From contig OZ038423.1 of the NCBI GenBank assembly GCA_964036155.1, positions 44,841,249 to 44,905,248 of the forward strand: a stretch of DNA of 64,000 bases. The letters are read 5' to 3'. Origin of the DNA: Diploscapter coronatus (taxonomy: Eukaryota > Nematoda > Chromadorea > Rhabditida > Rhabditidae). Position 1 is the first letter of the stretch, and every line of letters begins with the position of its first letter. The notes under the pieces are model-generated. The model had not been told where the DNA came from. It did not search any database and was given only the letters and a program-made list of their open reading frames with translations. This document shows, one piece after another, positions 37,758 through 47,556 of the stretch. The position numbers and the translations under genes are program-made.

Positions 37758-40700
37758 AAAGAAATTTCCGAATCAGAGATGGATTTTGATATATGCTTTA
37801 TTATAAAATGAATTAATGTTTTGCTTATTTGAACCTATGATTTGAAAACCGACTATTTTAATGAGAGGTCAATATGATTTCTGAAAACCAATTAATTAGC
37901 AGGGTTCTATGTTATGTTTTGCAGAAAATTTTAGAGCTGAATTTATTTTTGAGAAAGTTGTGGAGAGCCTGAAAATTGTTCAATCTATCAAAGTTCGAGA
38001 TTTATAAATAATATCCTGGCCTGAATTTTTTCCTCTATGATTCACGATAGGCGAAAATTCCTGTAGCAAAGTTTCAGAGTCCGAGGAAACTTTGGTTAGT
38101 TTCATGTTTTCTAGCGATTTTTTACGCCTCGGAAATTTCACCTGCAGAATTTTAGCAAATAGCCATCGAAGCGATTTTTGAGAGGAAATTATCCCCGTGG
38201 TGTGGGAGTAAAATGCAAAAATAATAGATTTTCAAGTCTAATTTTCGGGGTGAAATTTTTGAATTAGTAAAACAACCTACAATTTTAGGGAGTAAACTAG
38301 AGATTTTCAGAAGATTTAAAATTTGATCTTGGAGCCAAAATAGCACATTCAGGATGTGCAAGATTTATGAGGACTATCCACTAGATTTCGAAAAAAGATA
38401 AAGCTAACTAGAAAGTGGCTGGATATTTCAATGTTTGAGGGGCGCTTTTTCGTGATATTTTGCAATTTATATAAAAGACGGCAGAAGAATCAATGTTTTA
38501 AGCTTCTAGAAAAGTTAAAATTTTTTGAAACTTATGGTATTTATGGAATTTTAGGGTATTTTACAATTTGGGCGAGGTCGTTGGAGAACTACTTTCAAAG
38601 ATATATGAAGAAGTTCGATATTTTTGAAACCAAGTGAACAAAAATCTCTGATTCGACATTTGACAATGTGAATGGTTTGACATCTTTTATAAATTTTCAA
38701 ATGAGGTCTGATTTTTCAGAAAGCTATTTCCAAAAACTGATTTCAAAGGGGTAAGTACATACTTTGATACCGAAGGTCGAAATTCACGCATATGTTAAGG
38801 TTAACTTTGGCTACAAAGATACATTTTGGTTCATATGGAAGCTTTATTCGATATGTTACGTCCCAGTTAAAATTTGGGCTAAAATAGCTCAACCACGTAA
38901 AACTACAAAATTTTTGAAACGTAGATAAAATAGAGGATGAAAACATGAACGTAATCCAAAAGTATGAATGAAAATTGTATGGGCGAAATCTGTGATCATA
39001 AAATATTCATGAGATACCTAAGATCTATGACGCACTGAGGTTCAAAACAGAAAAAAATCTTTGAAAATTTCCTCAGAAATCTCAGAGAAATTACAAATTT
39101 TAGACAGAAATGGAATTTTCCGGAAAGTTTTCAAATCACGTACCCAAAACTTGGTCGTCTTGAGGAATAGAGAATGGGTATTGTCGCATGTGCCTTTTGA
39201 CTCAACGAGTCTCTTGAGAATAAAACTTGTAAGGCTGCAAGAACATTTTTAAAAGTCTCGACAAATGATAAAGAATAGGCCCATAAAATTGGCTGGGATA
39301 TATAAAATTTGAGATTTTTTCGGGGCGGAAAAATCTAGAGCATGACATAAATTTGATGGGTCAGTTTGAGATATGATATCAAGGAAGTTAAAGTTGGTTT
39401 CAAGTAGGATGAGCTCTCAAAGGCTGAGAATTACTTTATTCATATCGGACTGTTTCTAATAAATCAACATTAAGTTTAAGAAATTATCAAGTTTTAAAGA
39501 TATAAAATTGCATTAGTATGCCGGCTTTTTTGGCTATCTAATTTAATAAAATTATCTATCTTATTGAAGAAAGTTAGTCCATAATAAAAAAAATAAGATT
39601 GAAAAACTTCTCTATACTACCATGCTAGCATTTATACGTCTTGACTTTAGTCCTTTCAAATGCTGAGGACCAACATTTTTCTGCGCTCAAATCTGAACGC
39701 CCTCCCTTCTGGTCTGTGGTCAGATGACCGTGAAAAATCTCCGTCCAGTTCTTTTTGGAGGGGATATTAGTCAAATTTCGCAAACGAAAACAGCTTTAGG
39801 CCTTCAAAGTTTGAAGCACGCTATCATTCAAGCGCCATATTTAGAATATACGAAAAAAATATCTAATGAGTCAAATATTTGAGGCTATTTTGAAATAGCG
39901 AAAACGTATTGATAAAATCATATTGAAGAAGTTGTGATGATAGACTTTCTAACTTGCACAAGTGAAGTACCATTCAGATCTTCCATTGGGTTGTGTACAA
40001 AATGTTAAATTGAAACATAATGAGAAAATCAAAATTAAGACGAATTTAAGCAATGAATGATGAAATTTAAAACATATATTCAAGAACTAGAATTGCTATG
40101 ATATGTTTTAAGGTATTTCTAGAAACTTAATATTTAATATATCTGCCTAAAATCCCATGATTTTCATTTCTCACTATTATAACTTCCATCTCACTAAGAC
40201 GTGCCGACATATTTATTAGTCCGTGAAATATTATGTAAGCTCAGTATCATTCTATCTCGGTGGGTCTTACTGCATCTATCACAGAACCATCTAATGTAAT
40301 CTTCTATTTCTACTAACTTCTACTACAACCTATCCCAGCCTCTACCCAAATAAATATTTTAATAAATAACCTATTCCGAATTTATATTATTAGATTATCT
40401 CTTTCCTTACTTGGAAACAAGAATTTGACGCAGATTCGTTTAGAGATAGTCACGAGCTTGAAAAAGCCTGACATTTTACATTGAGGATGTGAAGATCAAG
40501 CTGAATAAAGTCTCGAGGGACTGGGGGATGAGATTTTTTGACGACAACAAAACCCGAAAACAAAGCCGAATTGCGCTAAATTTTGTGCCAAGTCATACGT
40601 TTAAATCGAAATCAAGAAATTCGGACTTTTGAAGGAAAAAGACAGCAATTTCATTTTTCATTGTTTATTGTAGATTTCAGAGAATTTATTGGAAAATCTG

Positions 40701-40771
40701 GGAAAAAATTGACTATAACAATAAATGAAGGAAATATGCTAAAAATGCACTAAAGCATTTCATAAATAAAA
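37758..40771. other. Intergenic region between the sperm gene and the Str receptor
   Basis: About 3 kb of AT-rich sequence. Several 60-70 codon open frames occur (for example plus strand 38431-38637), but they are Lys/Phe/Ile-rich, lack splice partners and match no family. Nothing else is supported. Confidence 0.45.
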
Positions 40772-42492
40772 TTAAGTAAAGGCACGATCATTGTGAAAAT
40801 ATTCAAACGTAGAAGATACACCACCGGTCTTAGAATCTGTAGGTTTTAACCCCATACAAATTCGATCTCGAATTTTCTTGACCCTCTTTTTATACGGCGA
40901 AATGAAATAAAGATTGATAATCGGTGCGAAAAACGCTATAGTATCTACTGGTTCTAGTGATAGGTTGTGCAGAATCCGCAAATCATAAATCTGAAATGAT
41001 GACGAGTTAAAACGATAATTTCGAATGATGTAATAATGTTTTAACATTGTAACACGCTTAATAAGATAGACTAGAATGGGTTAAGGTTGAGATTATCTTA
41101 CGATGTAATTTCATATGTTACGATGTTACAACTTTTCAATTAGGACATTAAAATTATAGTTTGATTAGATTATGAATAAAAATTTACCCCTAATTGTTCG
41201 AATAATAGCGAAATTGCTGATAGAACGTAGACTGAGGGTAACGCCGCTTGCAAGGTTAAAGCCACCAAGAGTTCACGATTAACTCGTTGCATTGTGGCCG
41301 AAGTTTGGGCTTTAGTGACAATTTTTAGGGTTTTAGCTCTGAATTTTGAATTTTACTTTTATCTTAGGGATATATTCTGCATAATGTTTCTCTAGAGCAT
41401 GAAATCTATCTTGCCTAAGCTTAAAAATTACCTAAAGTAAATTATCAAAGGATAGCATAATAGTGGTATGAATATCGCGATATAAATTGTTGAGAATAAC
41501 ATCCCGAAGTTCATATTCAAATCGCCTAAATTATACATTTAGTTTTTCGTTAAAGAACCAATAAACCTGATAACAAAGCCGGACCGATATAATAATCTGG
41601 ATACTCTCTGAGAAAACGTTTTTCAACCTCGTGATAATTATCACTGAGAAGTGCTACTGATAACTAAATATGCTAGTTGTTAGAATTCAGATATTTTATG
41701 ACTCACAAAACTAGCTAAGGTAGGTAATAATAAAATGACTATAAGACCGATCATCCGATTCGTTGCAATTTTATATTTCAGGCATAAATAGCGGTAGCCA
41801 AATGATAGAGTTAGGTCTATAGTGGCGTGAGTATAGAGATGCAATAATAAATATGACATGACATGGCAAAATGATGACCCTAAGAATTTTAGAACTCCAT
41901 AATAAATATAAATGAAACTATCCGGGTTGGAGTAATGTCTAAATTATGTATGTTATAAGATTTTGAATGAAAATTTAGGAAATAAACTTTATTTGATAGA
42001 GATCACTTACTTCATAATTAGCAGTAATGCCAAAGTAGATGACATTAATTGGGTTGCAGTATTGAATGCTAGCAATATGCTAAATTTTCAATTATAATAA
42101 GGAAAACACATGATTTATGTACCTATACTGCCTCATAATAGGTGGTGAATATCGAATTATAATAATCAGCAAGAGCAAGTTTAGTATTATCGATAAAGGG
42201 TCAATTAGTATGTGGAATATTACTGTAGCTATGTCATAGTAACTCATACATGGTAGGCCCTCTAATATTGGGACTAAATCTGACAGATTTCCATTTCGAC
42301 ATAACATTTTCTGGCCGGTTATAAGATCGCTAAAATAGTAAATGTTTCAAAAACTTAGGTGATAAGTTATTCGATTTAAAATATATTTTGGATCTGATTG
42401 TTAGCGACTATGTAAAAGAAATTATAAATTAACGAAACAGCCTACTTGTCGTTATGAACTGCAGCAAATGTAGCATTTGAATCAGAAGACAT
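40772..42492 (-). CDS. Serpentine receptor, Str superfamily (Srh/Sri-like), 371 aa
   Basis: Eight exons: 42492-42446, 42329-42123, 42079-42011, 41938-41707, 41663-41567, 41525-41432, 41338-41188, 40990-40772, with all phases closing. Seven hydrophobic segments are spread through the protein, and the short N-terminal tail carries N-glycosylation sites. Family marks are PPIMRQYRY after TM1, LSFGYRYLCLKYK at the cytoplasmic end of TM3, SATMQRVNRELLVALTLQAALP entering TM6 and PIINLYFISPYKKRVKK after TM7. These patterns fit nematode chemoreceptors of the Str superfamily, closest to Srh/Sri in my reading. Such receptors usually act in sensory cilia. Ligand unknown. The tiny first exon (16 codons, split AA|GTAGGC) is the least certain part. 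An internal ATG at 42307 could also start the protein. Confidence 0.85.
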
Positions 42493-43003
42493 AAGATCAA
42501 ATTTTAGCACGGAAAACTTTAATTTCTCCAATATTTGCAGGGAATTAGGCGTGCTTAAGATCGCCAAAATGAGCCTGGTGTCTGTTAATTTTAAAAGTTA
42601 GCGAGCTATGTAGATTAGGAAACCAAATTTGCAAATGACGAATAAAATTTGGTTCAAAATTAAATGAAATTTTGGAGTATCAAGCGTAGACTAGATTTAA
42701 AATTGGATATGATGAAATTTTCCGACTTGAATGACTCTGATCATTCACTTGAAATGCAAGCGTTAATGTTTTAATGGTAGAAAAAGTGAAGTCGCGTGTT
42801 ATTATGTTTTAAAAATTAGACTACAGAATTGCTAATTAAATTTGGAATCGAGCTCTCATTGAGTTTCGAGATAATGTCTGATAAGCACATTCGAAATTAA
42901 AATTAAAAGTTTGCATTGGAATATTAGTCAATAATAATATGAAAAGTAAAATCTTCAACATATAGTTTGAAGCTCGAATTTAATGAAATTCCATCAATTT
43001 TAG
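42493..43003. other. Gap before the cysteine-rich cluster
   Basis: No exon resembling the first three exons of the cysteine-rich family could be found in these 500 bases, although the last exon of a third copy follows immediately. Confidence 0.5.
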
Positions 43004-43073
43004 GTGCTGCATTAAAAGTCGACCTCAGAAAACGAGCAAATTAAAGTTGAGTGGATGCAAGAAAAATGTCTAA
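43004..43073 (+). pseudogene. Orphan last exon of the ten-cysteine family (copy 0)
   Basis: After a TTTTAG acceptor, 70 bases encode CCIK...PQKTSKLKLSGCKKNV and a stop. Length, phase and sequence equal the last exon of the two intact downstream genes and are closest to copy B. No matching signal-peptide or central exon lies within 500 bases upstream, so this is a truncated copy. The 3' flank (GATCGCAATT and CCCGTGAAAGA stretches) is shared with the intact copies, showing that the duplication unit included the downstream region. Confidence 0.7.
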
Positions 43074-43386
43074 AATCGTTAATTTTATGTCCTAAGTTTG
43101 AATTTGATCGCAATTCATAGGTTTAAATAATATTGCCCCCGTGAAAGAGCATAACACAATTTTGAAATAAAATGGCTAACCCCTAATACTTTCATCGCAA
43201 ATAATAAGTAGAAAAGTAGCACATCGATGAAATTTGGACTCAAGCCTCCAATCTCCAAAATAATCTGCAAATTCAATGGATAGGTTTGGAATGAAATACT
43301 TTGATCGTTTTTATTATCGAACCACGCGAGTTAACCGCATTGTTCTGGATGCAGATATGAAAATGCGGACAAAAGATCGAGATCAG

Positions 43387-43393
43387 TATAAAA
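43387..43393 (+). promoter_or_regulatory. TATA box of cysteine-rich gene A
   Basis: TATAAAA, 62 bases before the ATG. The block from about 43360 to 43410 (ACAAAAGATCGA...GTATAAAATCG) recurs before gene B, so the core promoter was duplicated along with the gene. Confidence 0.6.
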
Positions 43394-43448
43394 TCGGAAG
43401 CCGATGGTTTTAAAGATTGTTTATATTCAACCAGCTTCAACTATAGAT

Positions 43449-44437
43449 ATGGTAATTTTTTATGATATGTTGGAAAAGACGTAACTTTGTAACCAGGGTC
43501 CGGCCGGAGTCGATCGGAGTCAACCCTGCCGGTCCCTATTCATAACGTCATAGCCCATAAATAAAGTTATAGGGCTAAGTAAGGAAAATTCTTTCATGCT
43601 ACTTCATAGGTTACTATTTTACGCCTTTTCCAATCTGCGTTTTTATTGATAAATTTTCAAAATATATGATTTTAGAGGCTACTCGGCTTGACAATTTTGG
43701 TAATCGTATTTTCTGTCGTTGATTCTCAATTCGGACCGCCTCCAGCCCCGAAAAATGCACAGTCGATCGTCTGCTCGCAGTTCTGCAGTGGACAGTCTGG
43801 AAACGCGCATTGCCGAACTGCAAAAGAGTCAGTTTCCACGTTTTTCAGGAATTAATAATATTGCACTGACTTTATGCGATAATAAATACAAGGGGAAGGT
43901 TATGATAGATCAAATTTGAACCGATACCGAAGCCACTTGCAAACCTTAGAACATCATGATGCCATGATACACGACTAGGAAATTGTATGAAGAAAGATAT
44001 CGCACACTATCATCTTTATCATATTTCCTCTATGTCCTGCATCATAATATCGTGTGCTTTAGGAATTACCGATTCGAGACGTTTTGTAATTTGAACAATT
44101 AGAATAATTAAATGGTTCGCATATTTCAGCTGGTCTGCTATGGGAAACTCTACCTGCTACGACATGTGTTACGACAAATGTCAGAGATTGCTGTTCTCTT
44201 GCATGAAGGATTATGACCAAACGTAAGAATTATAGTTCAATACACAACGAAAGCTTTAATAGAAGCCCGAGGGTTCTATTTTTAATAACTTTTCACAGCG
44301 GATCTTCAGATAGAGGAGGCTTCTATAAGAGGTTTTACGGTATTAATTATTGACCCATTCTTCCTAGGTGCTGCATCGGTAACACACCTCAAAAGACGAG
44401 CGACTTGAAGTTGAGTGGATGCAAAATGAACGTCTAA
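43449..44437 (+). CDS. Small secreted ten-cysteine protein, copy A (105 aa)
   Basis: Four exons: 43449-43451 (ATG only), 43676-43827, 44130-44222, 44368-44437. The initiator Met is separated by an intron from the rest of the signal peptide (residues 1-18, Leu/Val/Ile-rich). A Pro-rich stretch (GPPPAPK) is followed by a domain with Cys at 34, 38, 47, 61, 65, 69, 76, 84, 85 and 101. The spacing is C-x3-C-x8-C-x13-C-x3-C-x3-C-x6-C-x7-CC-x15-C, identical in copy B. One N-glycosylation motif (NST, 58-60) is shared. Ten cysteines suggest five disulfides in a secreted, stable fold. I know no named family with this pattern, so function is open: host-defence peptide, signalling or structural roles are all possible. 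Intron 3 contains a MITE. Confidence 0.8.
44243..44340. mobile_element. Short MITE inside intron 3 of cysteine-rich gene A
   Basis: A 98-bp insert ends in GGTTTTACGG and begins with an imperfect complement (ACGAAAGCTTTAATAGAAGCC). TA lies at both flanks. Intron 3 of gene A is 145 nt and the same intron of gene B is 50 nt. Removing the insert and one TA leaves 45 nt, so the insertion followed duplication. Its termini resemble the ends of the MITEs at 31283 and 51957. Confidence 0.55.
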
Positions 44438-44795
44438 ATTATTTAAATCTTGATTTTTTTTTTAAATTTTAAATTTGTGTGTTGTAAACATGATCGCAAT
44501 TTACGAGTTCAAATGGCTAGAATATTAATATCATTGCTCCTCTGAAAGAATTTGGGATTTTTATAAAAGAATAAAAATGGCCGATCCCTAATATTTTCGA
44601 TTATTGAGTGGAAAAAGTGAGACTGGAACAAAATTGAAGCTCAACACCTCCAAATATCCTGCAAATTCAATGGATCTTACGTAAATCTCTCGATTTATTG
44701 AAATATCAATCAGCGATGTTTTCATTTGGGCCCACACTTTTCCTATCCATTATTACTTGCAAAATGAAAAATCGCCAACAAAAGGTTCGATTTGG

Positions 44796-44802
44796 TATAA
44801 AA
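44796..44802 (+). promoter_or_regulatory. TATA box of cysteine-rich gene B
   Basis: TATAAAA, 61 bases before the ATG, at nearly the same distance and with the same flanks (ACAAAAGGTTCGA...GTATAAAATCG) as in gene A. Confidence 0.6.
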
Positions 44803-44856
44803 TCGCAACTCGGTGGATTTTCGATATTCTAAATTCCACCGGCAGCTTCAGGGAAT

Positions 44857-45502
44857 ATGGTAATTTTAAATTTATTTTCACTTGTAAATGACGACTCTAT
44901 TTCATAATACCTCTAATTAATACTCGAAGATAATAGAATAACGTTTCCTTTTCAAGTTAATTAATGTCTATCCAAGTTTCAAGATATTTACAATCAATTT
45001 AGCTCAATTATAAGTAGAAAAATTTAGATTTATTTATATTTTTCTTAGCATATTTTCAGAAGCTCCTTCTTGGCTTAATTCTCATGTTAGCGACTTTCCT
45101 CGTAGTCGAAGCCGTAGTCAAGGGGGTATGCAAACAGTATTGCAGTGGTCAATCGGGTAACGCCAAGTGTAGGACTATGAAAGAGTAAAGAGTTTCATCT
45201 TTCTAATTTTATTAAAATACACCATTCATACCCGTTCTATTTTTTCGGAATAATTTGCATAATTTCTTGAATTAAAATATTCTATTTAGCTGGTCCCTGA
45301 TGAAAAACTCAACCTGTTTCAATATGTGCGTGGACAAATGCGAACAGACGAATAGCGCTTGTATGTCAGGATATGACTTCACGTAATTTTGAAATATTAT
45401 GCTAACTTTAGAAATTTGAAATCCCTTTTCAGATGCTGCATAAAAAATGAGCCCCAGAAGACAAGCAAGTTAAAGTTGAGCGGATGCAAGAAGAACGTCT
45501 AA
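44857..45502 (+). CDS. Small secreted ten-cysteine protein, copy B (96 aa)
   Basis: Four exons: 44857-44859 (ATG only), 45060-45184, 45290-45382, 45433-45502. Intron positions and phases are the same as in copy A. The signal peptide is residues 1-19 (MKLLLGLILMLATFLVVEA). It lacks the Pro-rich spacer of copy A, so the cysteine domain starts nine residues earlier: Cys at 25, 29, 38, 52, 56, 60, 67, 75, 76 and 92. Strongly conserved islands are CSGQSGNA, KDWS, MxNSTC and the C-terminal LKLSGCK. The segment between Cys 6 and Cys 8 has changed most (EQTNSACMSGYDFT against QRLLFSCMKDYDQT). No enzyme motif is visible. It is a secreted effector or structural peptide of unknown role. Confidence 0.82.
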
Positions 45503-46865
45503 GTCTCTCAAATCTCGATTTTTAAAAATTTGTTTGAGTGAAATCCTAAATATCGATCGCAATTCGAAAGGTCAAGTGGCTTAAAAGTGATATTATTGTT
45601 CCCGTGAAAGAATTTTATAACGTTCAAACCTAAAATAAATTGAATTAAACATGTAGAGGAATCAAAGATAGACACTATTTTCAAGGTCTACCAGTCAAAA
45701 GACATAACATCTCACCAAGAAATTGACATAAGCCAAACCTAGTTGCATCCACCATTAGTTAGTCTAATAATTGAACTAACTAACGCGCGTATAACGGTAG
45801 GTTTGGCATATTCAAATTTTTCAAGGAACTCTCACAACATGAGTGAAAAATGAATGCTAATTTCAGGAGAGGAAAAATCAAAATTTATGCTCGCTAATGA
45901 GATCAACTTACCTAAAGATATTTTATTATATTCTATCAAAAATAAATATGTATTCCTACAAATAATAAACGCTACAGTATGTATGCGAGACAGTCGCAAT
46001 TATTAGATCTCAAAATGAGATCCTAGTAATGTGCAGAGCCGTATATTTGTTAGACATGTTGAAGATTGTCAAGAAATTCTGATCGTATACACCATAAGAA
46101 GGTCAAGAGAAGACGAAAGAAAAATTTTCAATCAATTTATTATTCACAAACTAACATAAATTGGCAATTTTTGCAGATTTACATTCTTTTTCCCCATTTT
46201 GCTCAATTCACTAGAATCTCGCCAAAACGTGAGCGAAAAAAGTGGTCAAATGATTATTTTCTTCATTTTTGATTGCTTTTAAATATCATAGGTATGAGAA
46301 TTTTCGATGTAACAATGAAGATTAAAGTCTGTTTTAATCCTTCGCGAATTAAAAAAAAAATAAGCGATAAAATGTGAATTTTCACTGCAAAATTTCATTA
46401 CTTTATGCGACTGTGCATGCAATGTTTTTTCGAGTAATAAACATATAGAATTTTATTTGGCATAAAACTTTCGAGAACTTGTGATGGAAAACTACGTCAT
46501 TACCAAATTGATCGTAAAAATTTGACAAAAGAAGAGTTTATTCGATGAACCGGCATGTGAAAATTTCAATGATTATATGAGGCAAGGGTAACAAATTTAT
46601 TATGATCTAAAAGTGCGAGGAAACAAAATTCGAAATTCATTTTTTCCCAATTTAGTGGTAAGTTAGCATCAAATGAATATCGAAAATGAGAAATATGACA
46701 ACTTTATCATCGGTAATGGAAACTGACTAAACTATCATTTCTAAATTTTCGATTTAATATTTGCTTGAAATATGAATTTTTTAAATTATTGAAAATAGCA
46801 TTTATGATTGGAAAGCGGTTATTTAATGAGATTGGGGAATCACAAATCGAAGGTTACTGTAGCTT
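45503..46865. other. Intergenic region after the cysteine-rich cluster
   Basis: The first 120 bases share the 3' flank of the other cysteine-rich copies (GATCGCAATT...CCCGTGAAAGAATTT). Beyond that the sequence is AT-rich. A plus-strand frame at 46066-46272 is basic and has no splice or domain support. Nothing else is supported. Confidence 0.45.
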
Positions 46866-47556
46866 TTACCCCAGTCGCATTAGGGCGCGTTTTCCGAGTC
46901 TGAATGGAGAGCGCTTTCCGAGTCGCATCATCGCTCGCTTCTCCACCGGGTATATGAAGGGCCGAGCCAAAACTGTTGCATCGTAATCATCCAAATATCT
47001 ATCGCCCAGGTTATAAGAGGTCCGTCTAAAATTTTCAAATTAAAAATTAAAAATGGCGAAGGTTTATTATTCAAATTATATTTTGAAGGTTAAGGTCAGA
47101 CCGGAACTTACTCGTTAACTTCATCTAAGGGCTTATGCGTATCGTCAGACTTCGATTTGATATTGTCGAATTCTGGTAGGGTGCCGGTTTCTGAAATTCG
47201 ATTATTAAAGTTCGAACTCTAAAAATTTTTCCTCGTTTCTTTCAGTTCATAACTAAAATATTAAGCCTAATTTCAGATTTAAGTTAAATGGTTGAAGTTT
47301 CAAATATCAAATTCGTGGTTTCATTTTGAAGTTAACGAAGTTTTCCTTCGAAATGTTAAATCTAAAGCTAAAATGAGAAATTTCTAATTAAGGTTCGTTT
47401 TAAATTTCGAAGCTAAGATTAAGTCCAACCTTTATTGTTCCTGTAGAGCACTTGCATGGCGTCGGATTCGCCCAAAATGGCGATGAGAACGATCAGAACG
47501 AAGCACAGGTCGATCGGGCCGAAGCCCTTAATGCTGCTCGTCGTGGGACCCAACAT
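46866..47556 (-). CDS. RLamide (FMRFamide-like) neuropeptide precursor, 121 aa
   Basis: Three exons: 47556-47430, 47190-47112, 47025-46866. A hydrophobic signal segment at about residues 16-31 (LCFVLIVLIAIL) is followed by an acidic spacer. The C terminus carries three peptides separated by KR: AMMRLG (100-105), SPFRLG (108-113) and ALMRLG (116-121). The last one ends at Gly-stop and needs no further cleavage. Gly donors predict AMMRL-, SPFRL- and ALMRL-amide. A further candidate, ARPFIYPVE, precedes the first KR (98-99). The plan is that of nematode flp/nlp precursors, but Leu replaces the usual terminal Phe of FMRFamide-like peptides. I cannot assign it to a numbered flp or nlp gene. Secretion from neurons and GPCR signalling are inferred. 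Confidence 0.82.
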
